From assembly GCA_046154695.1 (NCBI GenBank), contig JBJXFI010000027.1, positions 1-24,938 on the forward strand: 24,938 bases of DNA, given 5' to 3'. The notes below the pieces were generated by a model. That model saw only the letters and a program-made list of their open reading frames with translations, had not been told where the DNA came from and searched no databases. Positions within the stretch are counted from its first letter, which is position 1. Each line of letters opens with the position of its first letter. Origin of the DNA: DALYLB01 sp046154695 (GTDB lineage Bacteria; Acidobacteriota; Blastocatellia; RBC074). Made by a program: the position numbers and the translations under genes. Below, piece after piece: positions 9,827-23,425 of this stretch.

Positions 9827-10636
9827 ATGAGACAAAAAGGAAAGCTCGTTCTGCTGATCGTTCTCGGCGCCGTCGCCGCCCATTGGAGCCTGACCGCCGA
9901 ACGCGGTCACGCGCGCCAGAAAATCGAGGACGCCTATAAGAGCAACACCTGCGTCCAATGCCATTCTCAACTGATCGAGCCGCTGCTTGTAAGCGGCAAA
10001 CACCTCGAATGGCAGTTCTCCGCCCACGAGGCGAAGGGAGTAGGTTGCGAGAAATGCCACGGGGGCGACGCCGCGTCCAAAGACAAAAAGAAGGCCCACA
10101 CGGGCATTCTGCCCTCGTCGAACATCGAAAGCCGGCTCAGCATGCGGAACCAGCCCGAGACCTGCGCCGCCTGCCATCAGAACATCCTTGATGAATTCAT
10201 GAAGAGCGCGCATTACAAACAGCTCAAGGGGATCGGTCTCGGCCCGAGCTGCGGCAATTGCCATGCGCATATGGCGACCCAGGTCGTCTATGAGGCGGCC
10301 GCGACCTCGGAACTCTGCGCGCGCTGCCACGATTCGATCAATTTCATGCAGCCCCGCCCCGACATTCCGGCGCGCGCCCGCGAGACGATGATGGCCCTGC
10401 AGCGAGCCGACTGGGTGCTCACCTGGTCCAATCTTCTGCTCGCCGATGGAATGAAGCGCGGCCTCAGGCTCGAAGCCGAGCAGAGCGAGATCAACCAGAC
10501 GCGCGAGATCTTCGGCGACGCCAAGGTCAAATGGCATGGGTTCGATCTCACCGCCACGCGGAAACGGGCGGATGAAGCCTATCTGCGAGGCGCGAAAGTC
10601 AAAGAGGCGCTGCGAAAGCGGCTGCTCTCGGAATGA
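9827..10636 (+). CDS. Pentaheme c-type cytochrome
   Basis: A 269-residue exported protein with an N-terminal hydrophobic signal or anchor (LVLLIVLGAVAAHW, residues 7-20). Five CXXCH heme-attachment motifs begin at residues 42 (CVQCH), 74 (CEKCH), 113 (CAACH), 142 (CGNCH) and 164 (CARCH). Additional histidines at 59, 67, 91, 129 and 148 could act as distal ligands. The last 100 residues carry no heme motif and look helical and charged. The protein probably moves electrons in the periplasm or at the membrane. I do not recognise an exact family, and no catalytic signature of nitrite or hydroxylamine enzymes can be claimed. The gene lies 101 bp after a usp gene on the same strand, which suggests control by the same sigma-54 promoter. 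Start ATG 9827 has a purine-rich GGAAAGAGAG upstream. Confidence 0.87.
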   Translation: MRQKGKLVLLIVLGAVAAHWSLTAERGHARQKIEDAYKSNTCVQCHSQLIEPLLVSGKHLEWQFSAHEAKGVGCEKCHGGDAASKDKKKAHTGILPSSNIESRLSMRNQPETCAACHQNILDEFMKSAHYKQLKGIGLGPSCGNCHAHMATQVVYEAAATSELCARCHDSINFMQPRPDIPARARETMMALQRADWVLTWSNLLLADGMKRGLRLEAEQSEINQTREIFGDAKVKWHGFDLTATRKRADEAYLRGAKVKEALRKRLLSE

Positions 10637-10681
10637 AGATGACGCGATGACCGCGCGAATACGTTTTGAAAAAAGCGATTC

Positions 10682-10697
10682 GGCGGGTCCTCCCGCC
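10682..10697 (-). terminator. Hairpin with downstream T-run, probable terminator of the ABC gene
   Basis: A perfect 6-bp stem GGCGGG/CCCGCC with a TCCT loop lies in the 83-bp convergent gap between the cytochrome and ABC genes. On the minus strand the hairpin is followed within about 8 nt by TTTTTT (10671-10676), as for a slightly spaced intrinsic terminator. Confidence 0.5.
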
Positions 10698-10719
10698 CGG
10701 CGGCGCCCGTCAAGACCCG

Positions 10720-11526
10720 TCAGGAGATGAAGTCCCGAATCTCCCGGTTCTCGGCGCCCCACAGAAACTCGTCCTCGCGATCAAAGATGATTTTGGTGTC
10801 CTTGAGCATCAGGACGCGGGTATTGATCAGGCAGAGCACATCATTCTCTCTTCGTAGAACAGGGTCGTGAGTCTCGCTCGCTCCGTAAAAGTGAGAGCAT
10901 AGATACCGGACCTCGTCGAGGTTTTGCGTGACATAGAGCGAACTGACGCCGGTGATGTCGCGCTGGCGGATGATCTCCTGCATCAGGCGCCGGCTGATGA
11001 TCGGGTCGAGGCCGGAACATGGCGAATCATAGAGCATGATCTCCGGCGAGCCGGCGATGGCGCGCGCAATGGCCGCGCGGCGGCTCATTCCGCCCGAGAG
11101 CTCCTCCGGCAGCAGCTCCCCGGCATCGTCCAGCCCCACCAGATTCAATACCCGGCGCACCTCGGCCTCGATCTCCGCCTTCCCCATTCCGAGCTGCGGC
11201 AGCCGATAGGCGATGTTCTCCGCCACGGTCATCGAGAAGAGCGCATCCGTTTGCAGCACGACGCCGAGTTTCTGGCGAATGTGAAACAGGTCCTCCTCGC
11301 GCACCGACGAGATCTCCTCCCCATTCAGAAAGATCTGGCCGCTGTCCGGCTTCAATAGCCCCACCGCCAGGCGAAGAACCGTCGATTTGCCGCAATTCGA
11401 CGGCCCGATGATGATTCGCATCTCGCCCCGCGGGAGAGTGAAGCTGATCTCGTCCAACAACAACAGATCGTCGAATGACAGGGATACGTCGCGAAATTCA
11501 ATCGCCGGTGATCTTATTTCGGCCAC
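10720..11526 (-). CDS. ABC transporter ATP-binding protein (Mla/Mkl-like) with degenerate catalytic residues
   Basis: An ABC ATPase domain (about 268 residues) closest by eye to MlaF/Mkl-type subunits of MCE lipid-transport systems. Seen in order are IEFRDVSLSFD, Walker A GPSNCGKST, Q-loop VVLQTDALFSMTVAENI, the intact signature LSGGMSRRAAIARAIA, Walker B LYDSPCSGLDP and the H-loop YVTQNLDEV. Two catalytic residues are replaced: the Walker B glutamate is Ser (TCG) and the switch histidine is Gln (CAA). Both were confirmed at the DNA level. Such a protein might bind ATP but hydrolyse it poorly. No permease or MCE gene is nearby. I prefer GTG 11526, with AGGA and a 5-nt spacer, over ATG 11589, which would add 21 non-conserved residues. 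Transcription is convergent with the cytochrome gene. Confidence 0.85.
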   Translation of the reverse strand: MAEIRSPAIEFRDVSLSFDDLLLLDEISFTLPRGEMRIIIGPSNCGKSTVLRLAVGLLKPDSGQIFLNGEEISSVREEDLFHIRQKLGVVLQTDALFSMTVAENIAYRLPQLGMGKAEIEAEVRRVLNLVGLDDAGELLPEELSGGMSRRAAIARAIAGSPEIMLYDSPCSGLDPIISRRLMQEIIRQRDITGVSSLYVTQNLDEVRYLCSHFYGASETHDPVLRRENDVLCLINTRVLMLKDTKIIFDREDEFLWGAENREIRDFIS

Positions 11527-11751
11527 GGGGGTCCTTTCCTCGGAAAAGGGCGGGACCGCCGGAAGCCGGTTCCGCACATCCATTTTCATTGCTTCCCGGC
11601 TCGCGTCAGCGAAACGAGGCGCCGTGGGGCGGACTCACGCGAGGACGAGAAATAGGGACAGTTGCATCCGATATAAACAATACGGGGAAACGCGGCAATC
11701 ATACCTCAATTTTCGCCGGCTCCGTTGGCCTTCCATTCCCTCGATAGGGGC

Positions 11752-11780
11752 GGAATTCCACACCAACATGCGAATTCTCC
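11752..11780. promoter_or_regulatory. Putative enhancer (UAS) for the double-receiver gene
   Basis: GGAATTCC at 11752-11759 and GAATTCTCC at 11772-11780 are 19 bp apart centre to centre, the same spacing as the paired sites at 8522-8550 and 17131-17163. They lie 55-83 bp upstream of a sigma-54 promoter. The core is shorter than at the other loci, so this is the weakest of the four. Confidence 0.35.
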
Positions 11781-11792
11781 ACACATGGCCGC

Positions 11793-11832
11793 GGGGATGC
11801 GACCGGAACCGCCTTTCAATCCCCCCTTTTTT
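11793..11832 (+). terminator. Hairpin with T-run just upstream of the double-receiver promoter
   Basis: GGGGAT at 11793-11798 pairs with ATCCCC at 11819-11824, with an inner GCG/CGC pairing, and is followed by CC and six T. It looks like an intrinsic terminator on the plus strand, although no plus-strand gene ends nearby. It may insulate the sigma-54 promoter that follows two bases later, or it may be coincidental. Confidence 0.35.
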
Positions 11833-11834
11833 CT

Positions 11835-11850
11835 TGGAACGGGCTTTGCT
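11835..11850 (+). promoter_or_regulatory. Sigma-54 promoter for the double-receiver gene
   Basis: TGGAACG-GGCT-TTGCT differs from TGGCACG-N4-TTGCW at one position, with exact GG-N10-GC spacing. It lies 47 nt upstream of the start codon at 11897 on the same strand. Confidence 0.75.
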
Positions 11851-11896
11851 CTGAAGCCATCGGGGGATCGGGTTTTTCCCGGAAAGAAATCGGCAT

Positions 11897-12670
11897 ATGA
11901 AACAACGAAACGTACTGGTTATCGATGATGAGCCGATGATCCGCTGGGCGATGACGCAGGCATTGAAGAGCTGGGGATATGATTGCATGGAGGCGGAGAA
12001 CGCCTCCGTCGCGATCTCCCGGTTTGAAGAGGCGGCGCCGCACATTGTCCTGCTCGATATCAATCTGCCCGATGCCTCCGGGCTGGAGCTGCTCCGGCGC
12101 TTCAAACGAATGCGCCCCGAAGTTCCTGTAATCATCGTAAGTGGAGATGTGATCGTGGAAAATACCATTCAGGCATTGCGAGGCGGCGCGGACAATTTCA
12201 TCACCAAGCCCATCGATTTGAGGGAGATGAGGCTGGCCCTGGAGGAAGCCGGCGCGCGGGCTTCCCATGAGGCCCGGCAGGCGGACACCGGGAAGTTGAA
12301 AATTCTCGTCGTGACCGATTCCGAGGAGCCCTTGAAATCGCTCTATTCCATGATGAGCGCTCCCGAGTTCGAGATCGAGTGCGTGCGCACACAGGAGGAG
12401 TTCGACGACGTTTGCGGCAAACCCCACGATCTGGCGATCGTCGATCTCGCTTCCGCGCAGCTCCGCGTCACCCTGCCGAAGCTCCGGCATACCTCGACCC
12501 ACGACCGGATTCCGGTGCTGGTCTCCTCCACGCGCATCGATGGCGATCCCGATCTCGCCGGACTTCTTCCGCAATATCGCGCGATGGCCTGCAGTCCCAC
12601 GGAACTCCAATTGCTCATGCGGCGGCGTGGCCAGACTCTCCGGGAGATGCAGGCCGCGCGCCTCTTGTAA
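11897..12670 (+). CDS. Response regulator with two receiver domains, the second degenerate; no output domain
   Basis: A 257-residue protein. Residues 1-120 form a complete receiver: acidic pair D10-D11, phospho-acceptor D54 (LLDINLPD), switch S82, and K104 in TKP. Over residues 1-105 it aligns without gaps to the receiver of the NtrC-family regulator encoded at 15358-16827, sharing DDEPMIRW and LLDINLPD, so the two are paralogues. Residues about 132-250 look like a second receiver fold (KILVVTDSEEP, then LAIVDLASAQL, then PVLVSSTR), but the conserved lysine is missing (ACSP). There is no DNA-binding or enzymatic domain. It could be a phosphate sink, an adaptor or a competitor of the activator. 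Its own sigma-54 promoter lies 47 nt upstream. The gene ends only 7 nt before the convergent usp gene. Confidence 0.87.
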   Translation: MKQRNVLVIDDEPMIRWAMTQALKSWGYDCMEAENASVAISRFEEAAPHIVLLDINLPDASGLELLRRFKRMRPEVPVIIVSGDVIVENTIQALRGGADNFITKPIDLREMRLALEEAGARASHEARQADTGKLKILVVTDSEEPLKSLYSMMSAPEFEIECVRTQEEFDDVCGKPHDLAIVDLASAQLRVTLPKLRHTSTHDRIPVLVSSTRIDGDPDLAGLLPQYRAMACSPTELQLLMRRRGQTLREMQAARLL

Positions 12671-12677
12671 GGGCTGC

Positions 12678-13130
12678 TCAATCCTCCTTGCGGCGGACAA
12701 TTTCGACAGAGCAGGGGGCATGTGTGGCGACCGTATGCGAGACGGAGCCGAGCAGAAACCGCTTGAGTCCGCGATAACCATGCGATCCGAGAATGATGAG
12801 ATCGGCTCCCCATTGCCGGGCCTCGTCGAGAATGACATCCTTCGGATTGCCATCCTTGATCTCGGTGAGTATCTCCAGGCGGGCGCCCTGCTTTTCCCGC
12901 AGCGTATTGACGGCCTCCTTCGCGGCTTTCTGCGCCTGCTCATTGCCGGCTGCCTCGAGCTGCTCATAATAGGATTCGGGCATCACCCACGTTTCGGTCG
13001 CGGGAAGATACGGCGGCTCGATTGCCGAAAGAATCTTTACCACCGTCCCCTCCGGCCAGGGCCGCGCGGCGACCGACTCCACCGCGAACGTTCCATATTC
13101 AGAACCATCGACAGCTAACAGGATTTTCAT
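12678..13130 (-). CDS. Universal stress protein (single UspA domain)
   Basis: A 150-residue single-domain UspA protein beginning MKILLAVDGSEYG. The ATP-binding loop is complete (GSHGYRGLKRFLLGSVS, matching G-x2-G-x9-G-S), followed by HAPCSVEIV, so it belongs to the nucleotide-binding Usp class. The start is ATG 13130, preceded by GGAGG at about 9 nt. A longer frame reading in from 13187 adds unrelated residues. A sigma-54 promoter on the minus strand at 13183-13198 predicts a 5' leader of about 40 nt. The gene is divergent from the hemerythrin gene across a 545-bp control region and converges on the double-receiver gene. Confidence 0.94.
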   Translation of the reverse strand: MKILLAVDGSEYGTFAVESVAARPWPEGTVVKILSAIEPPYLPATETWVMPESYYEQLEAAGNEQAQKAAKEAVNTLREKQGARLEILTEIKDGNPKDVILDEARQWGADLIILGSHGYRGLKRFLLGSVSHTVATHAPCSVEIVRRKED

Positions 13131-13182
13131 TGCTCGTTCCCTCCGATCTGGATTCCAATCTCGACTGCTGAATGATGGAATC

Positions 13183-13198
13183 AGCAATGGGCGTGCCT
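13183..13198 (-). promoter_or_regulatory. Sigma-54 promoter for the single-domain usp gene (minus strand)
   Basis: Minus-strand AGGCACG-CCCA-TTGCT matches the consensus at every position except the first, with GG-N10-GC spacing. It points to the usp start at 13130 about 50 nt away. Confidence 0.78.
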
Positions 13199-13226
13199 AG
13201 ACCCAATACCTTTCAAATAAGGCGGA

Positions 13227-13321
13227 GGAACTTAGCCACGAATGTTCACGAATGTTCACAAATCGAAGCCTCCATCCGGATTTCATTCGTGAACATTCGT
13301 GAATCTTCGTGGCCAACTTCC
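13227..13321. repeat. Long imperfect inverted repeat of TTCGTG words
   Basis: Arms 13227-13263 and 13285-13321 (37 nt each) are reverse complements with about five mismatches around a 21-nt centre. Each arm is itself an 11-nt-spaced repetition (CACGAATGTTCACGAATG on the left). It sits between two divergent sigma-54 promoters and belongs by word content with the elements at 6598-6632 and 8238-8382. Confidence 0.8.
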
Positions 13322-13405
13322 TGATCCGCGAACGACTCCTTGTTTGCGCCGGGGCTCCCCTACGCGGCGAGGCCTGGGGCTCTTCGGGGGCGGGGCTGAG
13401 ACTTC

Positions 13406-13448
13406 TTCCCCAGTTGTGGGGCCGCTGGTGAGAAAATTTCCCCACTTG
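13406..13448. promoter_or_regulatory. Putative enhancer (UAS) between divergent usp and hemerythrin promoters
   Basis: TTCCCCAGTTG at 13406-13416 and TTCCCCACTTG at 13438-13448 are direct copies 32 bp apart. The first is part of the palindrome CCCCA-GTTG-TGGGG and the second of GAGAAAATTTCCCC. The first resembles TTCCCAGTATGCGGGG in the activator's own upstream region (17138-17153). The site lies about 100-140 bp from the hemerythrin promoter and 210-250 bp from the usp promoter, both usable distances for a sigma-54 activator. Confidence 0.42.
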
Positions 13449-13545
13449 CAGTCGCAGAGGCGTGCCTGAGAAGCCTGTCATCAATTGGTTTTCAATGCCC
13501 TCTCGGGAATCGTTTGGCGTACTGCCTGGCGCAACGGAGGCGGGC

Positions 13546-13561
13546 TGGCACGGTTCGTGCG
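13546..13561 (+). promoter_or_regulatory. Sigma-54 promoter for the hemerythrin gene
   Basis: TGGCACG-GTTC-GTGCG has a perfect -24 element and GTGC for TTGC at -12, with exact GG-N10-GC spacing. It lies 115 nt upstream of the hemerythrin start codon at 13676. Confidence 0.7.
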
Positions 13562-13675
13562 GTCTCGACCAGGGCCGGAAATCGGCGTAAGCTGTCTTTT
13601 ACTTCGGATCGTTTGTGAGAGTGCGCGGATGAAGATCCGCTCGATCCGCCTGCCGGCGGCGAGGTTACCCAGAGC

Positions 13676-14215
13676 ATGGCACGACCAACACATATCCTGA
13701 GACATGAGCACCGGGTGATCGAACAGGGCTTGCGCGCGCTCGACGGCATCTGCCTGAAGTTCAAGACCGGGGAGCGGGTGCCGGCGGGCACGCTCTCGCT
13801 TCTGCTGGACTTCATACGGAACTTCGCGATTCAATTCCATCATGCCCGGGAGGAGGAGCTTCTCTTTCCGGCCTTGCTGCGGGTCGGCGTTCGCGAAGAG
13901 GGAGGCGCGCTGGGATTTCTCCGCGACGAGCATCTTCTTGAACGGCAACTGGTCGCGGAACTCGAACTCGTCATCGATGAGTACGGAAACGGGGATGATC
14001 ACGCGGCCGATCGCTTCATCCAGGCGGCGACCGCGTTTCGCGACCATCTTGCAAATCATATGCAGCAGGAGGATGCGATGCTGTTCTCTCTGGCGGAGGA
14101 GCTGCTCGATGAGCCGGCCAAGCTCGAGCTCCTGCGGGCCTTCAATCGCGATGAAGAGGGGCATGCCCGCTACGAAGAGATAGCCGCCGCGCTCGAACGG
14201 GAGTGGGCCGTGTGA
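13676..14215 (+). CDS. Hemerythrin HHE-domain protein
   Basis: A 179-residue four-helix-bundle protein of the hemerythrin family, which binds a non-heme di-iron centre and O2, or handles NO or iron. Expected ligand clusters are visible: ILRHEHRVIEQ near residue 10, FHHAREEELLFPAL near residue 55, DEHLLERQLV, and HLANHMQQEDAMLF near residue 125. This matches the H...HxxxE...HxxxH/E pattern, although exact ligand pairing needs a structure. Start ATG 13676 has GAGG about 11 nt upstream. A sigma-54 promoter lies 115 nt upstream, and the histidine kinase that probably controls it lies convergently 15 nt downstream. This placement suggests a role in the oxygen or redox response rather than chemotaxis; no methyl-accepting or output domain is attached. 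Confidence 0.9.
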   Translation: MARPTHILRHEHRVIEQGLRALDGICLKFKTGERVPAGTLSLLLDFIRNFAIQFHHAREEELLFPALLRVGVREEGGALGFLRDEHLLERQLVAELELVIDEYGNGDDHAADRFIQAATAFRDHLANHMQQEDAMLFSLAEELLDEPAKLELLRAFNRDEEGHARYEEIAAALEREWAV

Positions 14216-14230
14216 CGACTTTCCTCGCGG

Positions 14231-15357
14231 TTATGGCCGCAATTCAACCGGACATGGCAGATAAAGCGTAAAGGTCGATCCCTGCCCGGGAGTGGATTTC
14301 ACCTCGACGCGCCCGTGATGCGCGCGCGCCACGCGCCGGACGGCGGGCAGCCCCAATCCGGTCCCCTTGTTGTTCGTGGTGAAGAAGGGGCTGAAGATCT
14401 GGTGCATGTGTTCGTCGGAGATCCCCACGCCGGTGTCGGCGACCTCTATGGCGACCTCATGTCCTTCCGCGCCGGCTGCCCGCGCCGGCTGCACATTGAT
14501 GGAGACGCGAATGACGCCATGGTCCTGAATTGCCTCGATGGAATTGAGGAGCAGGTTCAGAATCGCGTCTTCGATCTCGGCCGAATCGATTCGCATGGTC
14601 ATGGGCGAGTCCGGCGGGATGAATTCGATATTGATCCATTTGCCGTGATGAGGGGCGAGGCTCGCGCGCGCGAGAATGACGGCGCGCTGGGCCGATTCCG
14701 TCAGGGAGGCCGGTTTGAAATCGAAGGCTCGCGGGCGGGCGCGATTGAGGAGCGTGTGAATGATGGCGTCGATTCGGCCGACCTCTCGTCGCACGCCTTC
14801 CAGTATTTCCCGTTCCGGATCTTCTTCCAGGCGTCGTTGAATGAGAATATCGACCACTCCCTGAATCCCCGCAAGCGGATTCTTGATCTCATGCGCCAGA
14901 CCCGCGGCCAGCTCGCCGAGCCGCGCGAGCTGTTCGACGCGCGCCAGATCGCGTTCGTGGGCCACCACATCGGTCACATCGCGAATGACCATGACAAAAG
15001 CCGTGACGCGGCCTTCTCCGTTTTTCACGGGGGAGACGCGCGCCCGGAGCCGCTGCCCGGGCAGGGGGCCGCGAATCTCCTCGCTGGCGGGGTGTTTCTG
15101 GCTCAGGCTGACGTCGCGCGCGCAGGCCATTCCCTGCGTCTCCGGGCACCCCCCGCATTTGAATACATCCGCGCACATCCGCCCAAGCACCTTGTCGGGC
15201 GGAAGACCCAGCAGCGAAATGAACGCGCTGTTGGCGCGCACGATCCTCGAATCGACGTGCTTCACACAGACTCCGTCGTCCATGGCCTCGAAGAGCGCTT
15301 CCCACTCCGGAGGCATCGCCGCATCGCTGGATCGCGAATTGAAAGATGGTGCCCGAT

Positions 15358-15361
<4 letters not shown>
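14231..15361 (-). CDS. PAS-domain sensor histidine kinase (NtrB-like) with cysteine cluster
   Basis: A 376-residue kinase without predicted membrane segments, hence cytoplasmic. A PAS domain (about residues 18-130) holds Cys63, Cys69, Cys72 and Cys80 in the pattern C-x5-C-x2-C-x7-C (CADVFKCGGCP, then GMAC). The dimerisation/phosphoacceptor box GLAHEIKNPLAG follows with His157. The catalytic domain has the N box LLLNSIEAI, G1 VADTGVGIS, F box FSPFFTT and G2 KGTGLGL, all intact. Its start overlaps the stop of the sigma-54 activator gene by ATGA, so the two are translationally coupled and almost certainly cognate. The cysteines could bind an Fe-S cluster, heme or zinc, or form disulfides. This is inference from their clustering. 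Confidence 0.94.
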
Positions 15362-16827
<1,466 letters not shown>

Positions 16828-16934
16828 AGGTTTGAACGTCTTTCCGTCTGCGTTGAAGGAGGGCGACACCCGCTCCACGACGTCTTCCGGAGTCCTTACC
16901 GGCATGTTTGCCGGGGCCAAATCACATGTACTTT

Positions 16935-16950
16935 TGCAACTACCTTGCCA
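16935..16950 (-). promoter_or_regulatory. Sigma-54 promoter of the activator-kinase operon (autoregulation)
   Basis: Minus-strand TGGCAAG-GTAG-TTGCA, followed by AA, keeps TGGCA and TTGCA with exact GG-N10-GC spacing. It lies about 110 nt upstream of the activator start at 16827 in the correct orientation. Confidence 0.75.
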
Positions 16951-17130
16951 GACCTTACAGAAATGTTTGGGCCCGCGCCAGCCGGAGCGGGCTTCCCGGC
17001 CGCGCGCATTAATCCCGTAAACCGTGAAAGAGCCGTTTGTTCATAATGATTTCCAGCCGGTCGGGGAGGAGCCCGCCGCCGCTTCCGGCTTTTTCTTCCC
17101 GACGATCCGCTCAATCCCGCACCTGTCTGA

Positions 17131-17163
17131 GGAAGTTTTCCCAGTATGCGGGGAATTTTCCCC
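17131..17163. promoter_or_regulatory. Putative enhancer (UAS) of the activator-kinase operon
   Basis: GGAAGTTTTCCC at 17131-17142 and GGGGAATTTTCCCC at 17150-17163 are about 20 bp apart centre to centre. They share the GGAA-TT-TTCC core with the site pair at 8522-8550, including the linking arrangement TTTTCC-TATG-GGAATTTTCC. The distance to the sigma-54 promoter (about 180-215 bp) suits an NtrC-type activator. Confidence 0.5.
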
Positions 17164-17254
17164 CAAAGACTGACTTGCATCGCTGAGCATTGTGCACCGG
17201 TAGAGAGTTTTCCGGGAAGGCGCAAACGTTGGAGCCGCCGGATTCCGGCACGTT

Positions 17255-17283
17255 TGGACAGGCCCGGTTCGGTGTGCTATAAC
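17255..17283 (+). promoter_or_regulatory. Sigma-70-type promoter for the methionine cluster
   Basis: TGGACA at 17255-17260 and TATAAC at 17278-17283 each match consensus at five of six positions, with an optimal 17-bp spacer. The predicted transcript starts near 17290 and has a 5' leader of about 218 nt before ATG 17508. Confidence 0.65.
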
Positions 17284-17289
17284 GCTTCG

Positions 17290-17488
<199 letters not shown>

Positions 17489-17507
17489 GCATTTCAGAGC
17501 GAATCTT

Positions 17508-19361
<1,854 letters not shown>

Positions 19362-19369
19362 TATTCGCG

Positions 19370-19409
19370 ACGGCAAACATCTTGCCGTGGTACTCGTCAC
19401 CGATTTTTT
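19370..19409 (+). terminator. Hairpin followed by T-run between the fusion gene and the small membrane gene
   Basis: ACGGCAA (19370-19376) and TTGCCGT (19382-19388) form a perfect 7-bp stem with a 5-nt loop, and six T follow at 19404-19409. The 15-nt gap between stem and T-run is longer than ideal, so it may be a partial terminator or a pausing site inside the operon. Confidence 0.4.
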
Positions 19410-19428
19410 CCAATAAGGAGTGCCAAAT

Positions 19429-19701
19429 ATGAATTTCTTCAAGATCATCGCGTTCATTCTCGGGCTGGTCGTCGCCGTGTTGATCGCCATGTCGGTTCTT
19501 GGCATGGCCTTCGCGCTGTTCAAGCTCGCCTTCGTGCTGGCCGTCATCGTCCTGATTGTCGGCGGCCTGTGGAAGCTCTTCGGCGGCGGGAAGGGCTCGG
19601 GCGCGTTGGACGAGTCTCCGCCGGGGCGCCTGGAAAATGTCGAGATGACCATCGATGAATACAAGCGCAAACTGGAAGCGGAGATCAATCAGCGGGATTG
19701 A
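19429..19701 (+). CDS. Small membrane protein of unknown function
   Basis: A 90-residue protein with a perfect AAGGAG (19415-19420) 8 nt before ATG 19429. An almost continuous hydrophobic stretch covers residues 4-46 (IIAFILGLVVAVLIAMSVLG, then MAFALFKLAFVLAVIVLIVG), enough for two transmembrane helices. A glycine-rich linker (FGGGKGSG) and a charged 30-residue tail (MTIDEYKRKLEAEINQRD) follow. I do not recognise a family. The tail is probably cytoplasmic and helical. It sits between two methionine-synthesis genes, 67 bp after the first and 22 bp before metH. Co-transcription is likely, but that does not establish a role in methionine metabolism. Confidence 0.75.
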   Translation: MNFFKIIAFILGLVVAVLIAMSVLGMAFALFKLAFVLAVIVLIVGGLWKLFGGGKGSGALDESPPGRLENVEMTIDEYKRKLEAEINQRD

Positions 19702-19723
19702 AAACGGCGAGGAACAGGAAATC

Positions 19724-23416
<3,693 letters not shown>

Positions 23417-23425
23417 GGACGATCC

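Noticed and set aside
11693..11710. GG-N10-GC match on the minus strand upstream of the ABC gene
   Set aside because: Only the GG and GC dinucleotides match; neither the TGGCAC nor the TTGC context is present.
13227..13321. CRISPR-like repetition
   Set aside because: The repeated words are 11 nt apart and arranged as one palindrome, with no unique spacers and no cas gene nearby.
13481..14164. A minus-strand frame opposite the hemerythrin gene
   Set aside because: The plus strand has a clear hemerythrin with ligand motifs and a promoter; the antisense product has none.
16863..16878. Alternative minus-strand sigma-54 match TGGAGCG-GGTG-TCGC closer to the activator start
   Set aside because: Three mismatches in conserved positions, clearly worse than TGGCAAG-GTAG-TTGCA at 16935-16950.
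17053..17099. Hairpin AGCCGG/CCGGCT followed by TTTTT
   Set aside because: The stem is only 6 bp with a 30-nt loop and no gene ends nearby, so a terminator call is not justified.
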